64,000 bases of DNA from Vitellaria paradoxa. Taxonomy: Eukaryota > Streptophyta > Magnoliopsida > Ericales > Sapotaceae. Positions 45,985 to 57,200 of the stretch are shown piece by piece. A model generated the notes under the pieces. The model was not told the origin of the DNA. It did not search any database and worked only from the letters and a program-made list of their open reading frames with translations. Each line of letters opens with the position of its first letter. Position 1 is the first letter of the stretch. The DNA lies in contig CM034243.1 in the NCBI GenBank assembly GCA_019916065.1, positions 930,001 through 994,000 of the forward strand. The letters run 5' to 3'. The position numbers and the translations under genes were made by a program.

Positions 45985-46245
45985 TTGAGAAGAAAAAGTT
46001 AACTAACAGTTAGTAGCTACTACCTACTAAAAATTCAACTTTTTTTTATGTTTGAAAAGGAAAAAAATTAATTTTTAATAGCTAGCTTTTTTGCTTTTTG
46101 ATAATTTGTTATTTTTACCCTTCAATGTTTAAAATAAGTTTAAAATATTAGAATATAAATTTTATCATTTTAAAAAAAGTTAAAAAATTAATAGTTGATA
46201 ACCGGTAGTTGATAGCTAGCTAGGTACCCAAATGTTACCTAAGAG
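45985..46245. mobile_element. MITE, family F, copy 2
   Basis: GAGAAGAAAAAGTTAACTAAC and AGTAGCTACTACC near the left, TTAATAGTTGATAACCGGTAG near the right. The word order is shared with 17292-18385 (outside its hAT insertion) and with 47785-48058. Non-coding. Confidence 0.55.
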
Positions 46246-47005
46246 TTTCTTTGAAGTTCTTACTTCTTCTTCTTCTTCTTCTTGTTACTCCATACTGGAG
46301 TTTTTACAGTAAATACCAGATCTTACTGAACTCAAAGAAATAAATGTATTACCGAATCACATTAATTTTATGTTGTTCCGCTGTGATTATTTATTATTAT
46401 TATTTTTTGTCTTCGTTTATTTAATCATTATTTTTCTGATGGGTTGCATGAATATGTTCTAACATTCCGTACAATACACCTTTTCAATCAGTCATTGTTG
46501 CCCTTTTAATTACGATAAACCGTTATTATATATATTCCCTTGAGGATACACGCATGAATATGTTCGAAGTGAAGTAATAACTAGTGAAAGTACTGCATTT
46601 TCATAAATGTTTGGTCATTGAATCGAGTTTAATTTTAATATATATTTTTTTCACATAAAAGCACGTCACGATATGTTGTCATTTTATAGGTTAATAAAAT
46701 ATAATAATTATATATGAACACATTTCATACTTTAATACCTGTTTATGTGAAAGAAAAAAAAATTGTAATAATAATGTATTAAATTCAAGTGAATTAGCAT
46801 GAAGGTGTAGCACGGTACCAGTTAGCCCAGAGCGGCCTAACTGTAAATAATAATGTTGTCAGGAGGGAGTGGCTGATGTCAGAGAGGAACATCCCATGTG
46901 CCCTCATGTGACCAAACGTGCATGAGACCAACGTACGTACAGGCACCCACCAAATCCGAGTATAATTATTAAAATAATATAGTAAATATACTTATGATGT
47001 TCCAA
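46246..47005. other. Intergenic; no supported gene
   Basis: A (TTC)n tract at 46262-46283 and AT-rich sequence. No element ends found. Confidence 0.5.
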
Positions 47006-47515
47006 ATAAGGGTGAGTTTATAGTGATAAAAAATAAAATAAAATAAGATAAAATATGATTTGAAGAAATTTTTTTGCATTTAGTGCACAAATCTCAAACT
47101 ACGTTTTTAGAGATGAATAATAAAATTTTCATTTTGACGGATTAGATTTTCGTTTTGACGGATTCAAAATTTTGAGCAACCATGACTTCTCTGCACTATA
47201 ATCCGTCTAAATTAATTGTAAATACCGTTTGGACGGAAAGTTGACCGCGCGAATTCGTTTGAATGATTTCTACGATCCCACAAAAAGTAGTTAAAGTGAG
47301 TGTCATTCGGTAACTTTAGAGTCCATAGTGAGAATGATGAAAAAACTTTTCCTATTTGATTAACTGAATTCTATTTATTGACTTTTTTTTAAAGATATTA
47401 AACTTAGTTTGAATTTTGAAAATGCAAGAATGTGTAAAAATATATAAAGATTTTTAAAAGTTTTAGCGATTTTCAAAAATTTTTATCAAATTTTGATTTG
47501 CCAAACGCACCTTAA
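47006..47515 (+). mobile_element. MITE, family C, full copy
   Basis: About 510 bp, from AAGGGTGAGTTTATAGTG to GCCAAACGCACCTTAA; the ends are an imperfect inverted pair. It matches 50289-50799 along its full length, including ACGGATTCAAAATTTTG, GAGTGTCATTCGG, GAGAATGATGAAAAAAC and TTTGATTAACTGAATTCTA. No coding potential. Confidence 0.8.
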
Positions 47516-47598
47516 ACCTTAATATAGAAGGGAATAAACCTTAATATAGAAAGGAAGTAAAAAATTTCCAGCTCGCGAGACTGAAAGATCAAACCCCC

Positions 47599-47618
47599 CT
47601 CTCTCTCTCTCTCTCTCG
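47599..47618. repeat. CT microsatellite
   Basis: Short (CT)n run. Confidence 0.85.
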
Positions 47619-47784
47619 TTATGTTAAATTTGACAAACTATAGTACCACTTAACACTTGCTGTACTTGGGGGTCCGTTGAAGGAACACTCTATCTGGTCG
47701 TAGCGTAAGGAAGTTTCCGACCAAAAGAAAAATAATATTAAAATTAAGATACCACGAGAATTAGTAGTGTGGTAGACTAACATT

Positions 47785-48058
47785 GAGTTTTGGTTTGGAA
47801 AGTCAAAAAATTAGTTTTTTTTTTGGTGGTTAGCCAGTAAAAATTTAGTTTTTTTTTTCTTTTTGTACTTAAGAAGAAAAAAAAATAATTTTTTAGTAGT
47901 TTGTTTTTACCCTTTTTGTTGATTTAATATTTTTGTTCTTCAAAATTTAAAAAACATTTAAAATATAAGATGATAAATTTAATATTTAAAAAAAAAAATT
48001 AAAAAATTAATAATTGATAGCTCAGTTACCAGTTACTTTTGTAAAACAAAGCCTAAAT
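47785..48058. mobile_element. MITE, family F, copy 3
   Basis: GAGTTTTGGTTTGGAAAG at the left and TTGTAAAACAAAGCC at the right. The interior TTTTTAGTAGTTTG and AATTGATAGCTCAGTTACC match the other copies. Confidence 0.6.
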
Positions 48059-48589
48059 AAAGGAACTTTGTCGCGTATATGGGAATCATAGTACACGTTT
48101 TAAAATTTGAAGAATAATAAATTAAGAGATTTAAAGATTATGTGCTCGAATGTTAAAAATAACCATCTTCTCTACTTGTAAAGATAATAAAAAATATAGA
48201 TAAGAGTAAAGACAATTGTCTTCACAATTTTTTTAAAAAATAAATAATTATATATATATTTTAATATTATTCTCACCAAATTTTTATTTGATTCTACTAT
48301 TTTAATTTATACTTACTTGCCTGTAACTCAGAGTAATTTTTTTTTAATTTTTCCTGACCTAATATATTTTTTATCACGACCACTGGATATATATTTGACA
48401 TTCTTGTCTAAAAAATGGTGTTTTCAATTAGGATTGAACGGCTCATAAAAAAATAAATTAAATTTTTAACAATGAAAATTTACATCAAAAGAATAAAAAT
48501 TTAAAGTTATTTTTCTCACTCTCACTGTTATGGGACATCAAAAGGTGATGTCTGAATCCTTCTCATACATAATATTGAGTGGTGAGTTA

Positions 48590-48621
<32 letters not shown>

Positions 48622-48650
48622 TTTGAATAATTAGATGATAAAGGCAGCTT
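48059..48650. other. Intergenic; (ATT)n microsatellite
   Basis: A (TTA)n run occupies about 48592-48620. The rest is AT-rich and has no gene. Confidence 0.6.
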
Positions 48651-48654
48651 AAAT

Positions 48655-48790
48655 GAAGGTTTCATTTAGTTTGATGTAAATTTCTAAAAATTTTTAAAAT
48701 TTATTTATTTTTTATTTTATTATACGAATTATAAATTCATAATTTATTTTATTTTATCTTACTTTTTATTACTCTAATCATATCTTAAGC
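48655..48790. mobile_element. MITE-like element, family G
   Basis: From GTTTCATTTAGTTTGATG to TACTCTAATCATATC, with the family's ATACGAATTATAAATTCATAA middle and TTACTTTTTATTACTC ending. Confidence 0.5.
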
Positions 48791-49721
48791 ATAATTGAAA
48801 TTATACCACTTTCGCGTAACTGAGCAGTTGGTATACCGTGAACCGATTGGCATGGTTGGTTGGTATGTATGGATTCTGTGGCTGTCCTCCAGAAGGAAGA
48901 ACCTAACCGAATTTTTACTACGAGATTCGAGAGTCCTTGAATTGTTTAAATTGATTTAAATTTATAAAAAGATGTAGAGTTTGGCACTTTTTCAAAAAAT
49001 TTTGTCAGTCTTTATCTTTTTTTCGCTAGTTACCAAACGAGTCTGGTAATAAAAGATAATTAACATAAAATATCTCCAATATCATAATTATTATTTTTTT
49101 CTATTTATTATTATAAAATTAATATCCTCTACTTTTTATTTTTTTTTTATAATTACATCTTTTAAAATTTTATGTATACTCTCACTTCTCTAATTCGTTA
49201 AATCTTAAAACGAGATACCATAGAAAAGAATTATGTTGAAGTAAGACTTCAAATGTGATTATTTTTTTCGTACAAATAATATGGAGTAAATTACATATTA
49301 TTATGAATTGTCGAATATCTCAAATAACATAACAATTGGTAGCTTTTTTTTAACTTTTTTATTTCATATGATTGATTTATTGGCAGAATATCATGAAAAA
49401 AAGATTGCATGTAGTATTTTCTTATTTTTTTTTTATTATTGTTAGTGTGTATGCTATTACATAATTAGTTTTAGTTTTTTTTTTCCTTATTAAGCTTTTC
49501 TCATTTTTTATTTTTATTTTGACCCTTTTTATTTGTAATTTTTTTTGCTTGGTAATTTATAGAGAATTTTATTAAAACTATTGAATTTTTTTGTATAGTG
49601 CTATATTTATTTTTTTATTTAATGGTGACTACTTTTGCAGGTGAATATCAAGGTTTGAATTTTAATTTGATTTATATTTATTTCAGTTATTTTATTAGTG
49701 TATGAATTAATCAATAATTAT

Positions 49722-49872
49722 GGGTGTGTTTAGAGTTGTATAAAATTGTAAAAGTTAATATCTCGTATTTTGTGCAGTGAGTAGAGAGTTTAAATTTTAC
49801 TATATCGTAATTCGTGTTTGTAGAGATTTATAAAATTTTGTATTATTTTGTATTGACTCCAAACGTTGTCTA
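49722..49872 (+). mobile_element. MITE, family B, copy 3
   Basis: GGGTGTGTTTAGAGTTG to TTGACTCCAAACG. Shares TATAAAATTGTAAAAGTTAA, TTTGTGCAGTGAGTAG and GTTTGTAGAGATTTA with copy 1. DNA from 48800 to 49720 shows no gene. Confidence 0.7.
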
Positions 49873-50288
49873 TGATGCCTTGTTTTGTATCAATTAAAAA
49901 ATAATAATTATTTATTTTCTACATCAATTTTTGATAAAATAACTGAAAAGATATATTTACAAAGCTAATTTAAAAAACTTGTAAAAAAGATCCCCTACAC
50001 AACTTTATGAAATTATAATTGAAAGCAGATTTTTAATTTAACATACAAATTAATAAAAAGTAGAGGATGTTATAAAAAAGTAAAAAGTAGAGGATGTTAG
50101 TTTTTTAATAATAAATAGAAAAGGATAGTAGTTATGGTATTTGATAAGTTTTGAATTAATTACCTTCTACTAGAAGACGAGTTTTGTAATTTTATAGGAG
50201 AAAAAAATAATAAGTGGTGGCTGAAACTTTTGGAGGTGTACCAAGATTCCTACCTTGTATAAAAATTATAGTTTCATAGTTTGTACAT

Positions 50289-50799
50289 TAAGGGTGTGTT
50301 TTTAGTGATAAAAAGTGAAATAAAATGAGATAAAATGTGGTTTGAAATTTTTTTTTACATTTGATGCACACAGTTTAAATCGTATTTTTTGGAGATGAAT
50401 AGTAAAATTATGTTTCGACAGATTGGATTTTTATTTGGACGGATTCAAAATTTTGGACAATCATAGTTTCTTTACACTGCAATCCGTCCAAACGGATTGT
50501 AGAAACTGTTTAGACGAAAGTTGTTCACGCGAATCCGTCGTAACGATTTGTACAATCAGTTGGAATGAATTCTACAGCCCCACAAAAAAAGTCAAAATGG
50601 GTGTCATTCAGTGGTTTAAAAGTTCATGATGAGAATGACGAAAAAATTTTTGTTATTTGATTAATTGAATTCTAGTTATCGACTTTATTTTAAAGGTATT
50701 GAATTTTTTTTAAACTTTGAGAATGTAAGAATATATAAAAATATAATAAAAATTTTCAAAGAATTTTACCAAATTTTTCTGCATCAAACGCGCCCTAAA
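50289..50799 (+). mobile_element. MITE, family C, second full copy
   Basis: About 511 bp, from AAGGGTGTGTTTTTAGTG to ATCAAACGCGCCC. Aligned with 47006-47515 from end to end by eye. It lies about 470 bp upstream of the RopGAP start codon, so it could influence that promoter. Confidence 0.8.
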
Positions 50800-50859
50800 C
50801 AAAAAAAAAAAAAAATTGAATTTGAAAAATTTTTTTAGAAATTCGAACAAAAACTTAAA

Positions 50860-51265
50860 AGACTTCCAACTCACTCGTTTTATTGTCTGTCTGGCTGTCC
50901 GTTGTCTGTCCGCCTGCTCATCACGAGGCCACGATTTCACGCCCTTTATCTGGATCATAACACAGCACAAAAACAAAAAGAGAAACATGTCCCGGTGGGC
51001 CCATTCCTCACCAGTCACCCCCCCTATCTAAAAATCCATTCTTGATACATTCATCTCGTGATCTCACTCCCCCCCCCCCCCCCCGGCGGCAAAACCCATT
51101 TCATCTCGCTCTCTATCTTTCCGAATCTATTACTAATAAAAAAAAAACCCAACCAAAAAAGAACATAACTGAAATTTATACCATCCATTATCTCCTCTCC
51201 TTTCTCTAATTTTTCTCAGCTCTGTTGGTTTTAATTTTGGTCTGTTCAGTTATTAAGCTTGCGAG
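50860..51265 (+). promoter_or_regulatory. RopGAP promoter and leader, with a C16 tract
   Basis: GC content rises here relative to the MITE upstream. A C16 run lies at 51069-51084, about 180 bases before the ATG. A pyrimidine-rich stretch (TCTCCTCTCCTTTCTC, about 51190-51205) follows, suiting a plant leader. No clear TATA box is seen. Confidence 0.45.
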
Positions 51266-54200
51266 ATGACTCGGCTTTTCCGATCCAAGTCTTGCGGAGT
51301 CATTCGGAGCACTACTTCCATGTTCGATTCCTACCCTCCCCTCACTCCCTCTCGACGTGAAGATTACAAGGGCCAACAAAAGCAACAACAAGATGACGAC
51401 GACGACGACAACGGGTACGCTGCCACCTGTCCTTTGACGACGCCGTTTATAACCAGTCCCGAACGCCATGGAAAACGGAGCCATAATAATCAGTCTCCGA
51501 TACTGGACATTTTGGCGGCGGTGCTGAGGAAGTCTCTGGTGACTTGCAGCAGCGTCCAGAGGGAGGAGGACTTGGATGTGTCTTCCATTGATATCGGATG
51601 GCCCACCGATGTCCGCCACGTTTCTCACGTCACCTTCGATCGCTTCAATGGCTTCCTTGGCTTGCCCGTTGAGCTCCAGCACGAGCCTGATCTCCCCCAC
51701 AAGGTTCCCAGTGCCAGGTTCCCTCCTCTTCTTCTTTTTCTTCCCCACCCCCCTCTCTTCTTTCTTTTTATTTTTCTTGTATTTCCTTTAAAGGGTTCCC
51801 TAAATTTTATCCGATTGATTGATAGTGTCTGTAAAATTTTAGATTTATTACGGAATTATGGATCAGTCACTTGTATTCACTTTGTTCCTGATTTTGGGTT
51901 TTTGGTGCGAATGTGCGAATTGTCACTCCCCGATTTGTTTTTCAATTATTAAGAAAAGCCATTAATCAACATCTCCGTACGAACACCTTGGATGTGTCTC
52001 GTTGTCCAAATTGAATGTCTCTTACCAAAAAAGAAATTGGACATGGAGTTAAACACACTGATTTTTCCCCACCCCCTATTATTAGTTTCTTTATCGTGCC
52101 TTTAGGGAATTCCAAGGTTATCTTCGTAATCTTCATAGTTTGATATATATTGTTGTGTTCATTTATTAACTGGTTAAGTTTTAGGAGAATTGGTGATTTA
52201 ACGTGATATCAAAGCTTTGACCTTTCAAAAAAAAAACAAAGCTCTCCTTTCAGGAGGTCCTGGATTTGAATTTTATTATTCCTCATTTATTATTGTGCAT
52301 TTTTGTTTGCTTATATTGGTGCATCTTGCTTGATTTGATTCGCTTGCCTCTACTCTATGTGCAAATTGGGGCTGCATGTGAGAGAAGTGTTAAAATAATT
52401 TGATATATATTGTTGGGCCCTGAGAGTAGCGTTGAAATAGGTTGATATATATTGTTGGGCTTATTTGCTAACAGCTTAAGTTTTTTGGAGAATTGGTGTC
52501 TGTTAACAGATGTTTGTGAGGGAAGTTTTAATGGGTCCAACATTTCAGTCTTTGGTCTAAAATTCTTCTTGTGATCATGAAGCTAGTGGAGTTGCAGAGA
52601 AGAGCCTTCGTAGAAATAGAGTTTGAGACTGAAATAGAGTGTGAATAGAGGAGATTAATGGGGAAATATCAATTCACAAGCACTGTTTCAGGGTTTGTTG
52701 TGCAGTTGGAGAAGGGAGAGAAGATGAAATTGAAGGAAGAAATATTGAGAAGAGAATCCTCTTTTTCTGATGCAGAGGCTACCTTTGTCGTTGTTGGAGA
52801 TGAGGTATTTGGGGCTCTTCATTTTGGGCTTTGTGAAGGATCTGCCAAAGCTATATTGAATGAGGAGGTGGGGACAGAAGCGAGGTGGCAGCTAGAGGAT
52901 CTCGACTGACAGGTCAATGACGCAAGAGATCATGAAAACCCTAGTTATGGCCGGCATGGAAGAAGCTTGAGGATCTCTGTCAAGCTCTTCTTTGTGTGTG
53001 TGGCAGAATTCAGGTTTGACTCCATTGGGGTTGTATGTATGTCTTGTCTGTATTTTGTTTAACTGGAAGGAAGGATAAAGAGGTTAGGTGAGGGATAAAC
53101 TATAAACTTGCAAACAATTTGGTTGCACAGGAGTGGCACACTGGCACACGGGCTATTAATGGTATAATTTCGGATGGAAATGGATGGAAGGTTCATATTA
53201 GAACTTGACCAAAACTATAGAGTGTTAACTGTTATAATTAAAACCGTAAAGACTAAAGTGAGACGAGGTGTAAATTATTGGAGTGATTTCTAAAATTTAC
53301 ATGTAATGTGGGGGATTATTGATTAGGGTGGAGGCTTCTGGATAAAATTGTGCTCTGGGGAGAAAGCTTACTAGTTTCAACTATGATTTTAAAGTGAGTT
53401 GCTGATTATTGCCCTGAAGAATAACCGAATCATGTTGATGAGGAAAATATGCCAACTTTTCACCTTCCTTAGCAAAACGGCTATAATCCGTTCCCTAATT
53501 TCACTAATTAATAGAAACAATGTTAATGAGAGTAAGGGAATCCAAGTGTTGCTTTAGGGTGCTTCAAGAGGGATTTCACCCAAAAGATTTCAGTAATTTT
53601 GGTAACATGTGCAATAAGTATTTTACCATATATAATGGCTGCAGGAAACTTCCAATTCATTTAACTTGTTTTATTGGTAAATTTTGTAATACAAGAGTAA
53701 GGATCGCCTTTTCTGTTTTCATTTTTGTTCCTTTAAGTGATATGGGTGCTAAAAATTTATCTTCTTTTGCGAAAGGACTCCTCAATTAGAAGGTATTTTG
53801 AATCAGCTGGTCCTAAGTTGTGATGGACCGTCCTTCTGTTCTGTGAAAGATGGAAGAGCTTGAGGAGAACTTGAGTTAATATTGACAATATACCAAGAGC
53901 CTATTAACCTTGTATTGATGGGCTAGGATTCTGTTCAAGTGAACTAGACTACTGTCTGCCCTAATATCCTCATAACGGTGACTCACCTTGGCAATGATTT
54001 CAACTTTCATGCAAGTAGTTCCTCACTGGATTCAAGTAGTAACAAAATAATAAAGATGGAGAGTTGGAGGGGTAGTTAGGATATTTCTTGACCTCGGTCT
54101 TGTGACCAGCTTGATGGCCTTTCTTCAGCTCAACCAAATGACTGGCTTGGTCCTTACCTTCAGCTATGTTATCTGGCTGGCTCGACAACTTTTCTCAACT

Positions 54201-57200
54201 TCAGGTTTACCTGAGACGGTTATAGGGCTTGTTGTGCAACTAATGCGGAAGCCAAAAAAAATTTGAAATAATTATTATTAGAATTTTTATTTTATTAGGA
54301 TTACATTTTATATAAGGATTTTACTTTATTTTATTAAAGATAATATTTTATTTTACGCAAAATTTTATTTAGATTTATTTTAAGAAGTATTTATTAGAAT
54401 ACTTGATTTTGCTTTATTTTTAGTAATCTTGAGAATGTATTAGCCTATTTAAAGGCTTATGATGATTAGGGTCTGATACATTAATGAAAATTTGAGTTGT
54501 TGAAGCCTCGTGGCTTGTTTTCTCTCCCCTCTTCTTCTTTCTTCCATCTCTCCTAAACTTCTTCTCTCTCTCTCTCTGTTTCTCTTTCTTGGCTTTATTT
54601 TCTACTGTCCTACATCAATTTTGATATCAGAGCAAATCGATCTATAATCAACGAAAACTCACTGTTCATCTCAAACCCTAGCCGCAACTGCAGTCATAGC
54701 TGCCGCTCGCACCCTACACGCTCTCAAACCTTTCGAGCACACTTTCGTACATTATTAGCGGTACCAAACTCCGGCAAACCCCACCATTGGCACCACCAAC
54801 CTTCGGTGAACTCGTCGGTAACTCCGGCAACCTCCGGTGACTTTTCCGGCGACTGTTGGTGACCTCCGGCGAAGTCCAGAATAACTACTACACTCCAGTA
54901 ATCTGACTTGTGCTCTGCGCGAAGCTCCGACAAAGCTCTAGCTACTTCTAGGAGGCTTCGGAACACCTCACTATTCATTTTTGTAGATTCGAAATTGTCA
55001 GTACATTATCGGGTACAGTCAAACAATAACCAGATGCAAACCCAAATAGCAGCCCTTACTGAAACCATTCAAAGACTGAACGCGAGGTTGGACACATGGG
55101 AGGAATACTATTGGTTGAGCAACTCTATTCATCTCTGTTGTAACCAAATATTGAATTCAAAGTCGAACACAGTTTCAACTCCTCTATTTGATGCCCTTAT
55201 CGAAATTTCAAAAGTAATAGATGAACCAAACAGAAAATCTGATGACGACCACTTTGAAGTGAAGAGAGAGCCTAATGATGATCAAATTGAAGAGTTGATT
55301 TATGAATCTGATCCTGACGACTTTTATTTTTCAGATTATGAAGATGATGACCAATCCGTAGGCAAGCCACTTGATGAAATTGTTGCGACTGCCGAAATTA
55401 TTGCTACTAATGAAGTCATTTCTTTTTATGAGGCACAGATTTCCAGCGATATTACTAATGTCCTTGTAGGTACTATTGGGTTGAAAAGTATGCCTAAAAT
55501 TTATGGTGCTTCTGTGGATTTTGTCTTTCCTACACCTAAACTTCTCCTACAAGTTGGTTCATTTTTTGTTTTCTTTCAACATCTACAAGTTTTATTTTCT
55601 GAATCGCAGAACTTCTATTTCGGAAGACTTGGTGGATACACTAGATATTTACCATTCCTGACGCGTGTTCATGAACTTTGGGAGCAGCTTGAACATTCGC
55701 TTTGTTCGTGACTTGGTGATTGAAGGAGTATGCAAATTTTTAACTCGACGAAGTCGAGTTTTTCTAAGGGGTGGAGAATGATGCGGAAGCCAAAAAAAAT
55801 ATGAAATAATTATTATTAGAATTTTATTTTATTAGGATTATATTTTATATAAGGATTTGACCTTATTCTATTAAAGATTTATTTTATTTTAGGTAAAATT
55901 TTATTTAGATTTATTTTAAGAAAGATTTATTAGAATATTTAATTTTACTTTATTTTTAGTAATCTTGAGAATGTATTAGCCTATTTAAAGGCTTATGATG
56001 ATTAAGGTTTGATACATTAATGAAGATGAAAATTTGAGTTGTTGAAACCTCGTGGCTTGTTTTTCCTCCCCTCTTCTTCTTTCTTTCCTCTCTCCTAAAC
56101 TTCTTCTCTCTCTCTCTATTTCTCTTTCTTGGCTTTATTCTCTATCGTCTTACATTAGCAACCCTCTACAGTCTTCATATGGCTTCTGTTGAGAGCTATA
56201 ACTAGGTAAGAATACTTTAATCTGAGTTAGAAGCTTTGTGTGTCACACCAGGAAATCACTAGGCTATTAAATTAAAGGATTATATTCTTCATTGTAGGTT
56301 TTGACTAGTTGTAAATGATCGTCATGAACATGATGGATTTTGGCATGTAGGAAAAAATATATGTAAATATGTGTGCATTTCGTTACATGTAACATTGCTC
56401 ATCTGTAAATGCTTTGAACCATAAGATGTGTAGAAAATTGCCATTGCCATGCTCTCATTCCAATTTGCTTGTTCTCTTACCAGCTTGCAATGTGCTTTTT
56501 GTATGGATATTTTGTGTGGTCCTTGAATAGGTTGGACTTCCTAAATTGTTTTGTGGATTTTATGTCGGATGCAAGGATTAAAATTTCATTTTGGTGGGGG
56601 TGTTTCAATTAGCATGGAGATAGACAAGTTTTGCATATACTTTGAAAATATTTCATAAGAGGCACAAAAATATTAAAACACTTAAAATTGTTGAGAAGTA
56701 TCAACTGAAATCTATCGAATCTACCAAAAAGTTGAAAACTTAATGATGACTTAATTGCATAACATATTATTTTTGTATGCTTATAGGTGGACCGACTAAT
56801 GGCCCATTGCCCCTACTGATTTGGAAAATTACACTAAGACCCCAATGATGTTGCTCTCGTTTTTTTATAATTTATATTTTTTCCAATTGTTATTAAGCTT
56901 TTGCCCTACCATATTTTTACTTTTGCCGTTATTTACCTTAAAAATATAATTTTGCCTCCACTAATTACAAATCTTGGGTCCACGCCTCTGTATGTTATAC
57001 TTTTGATGTGCTTTATTGTATTCGATGTAATTATTAGGATTGTTGCTCCACTAGTTTTTTGTTTCGATCTTTTAGTAAATGGAAACTTTTCAACCTTGTT
57101 GTGGAAAATAAACAATATTTTATTCCTTGGTTGCATTTTTGTGATGGTTTTGGGTATGTAGTTTTGTATTTCTATTTCTGTTAATTGAGTTGTGTTGAGG

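Larger units (their letters stand above)
54241..56157 (+). mobile_element. Complete non-autonomous LTR retrotransposon in RopGAP intron 1
   Basis: LTRs are at 54241-54617 (377 bp) and 55779-56157 (379 bp); they begin T(A/G)ATGCGGAAGCC and end ACAT(C/T)A, an inverted TGATG/CATCA pair. The 5-bp repeat GCAAC flanks the whole element. Next to the 5' LTR is a primer-binding site TGATATCAGAGC (54622-54633), one base from the initiator tRNA-Met site TGGTATCAGAGC; next to the 3' LTR is a polypurine tract AAGGGGTGGAGAA (55766-55778). The LTRs differ at roughly two dozen places by eye, so it is not brand new. The internal part is only 1161 bp and has one long open frame and no protease, integrase, reverse transcriptase or RNase H. 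Mobility therefore required proteins from another element. It lies in the same orientation as RopGAP. Confidence 0.93.

Noticed and set aside
56901..57161. Hydrophobic 86-codon frame in RopGAP intron 1
   Set aside because: Poly-Phe/Leu/Ile composition is a consequence of T-rich intron sequence.
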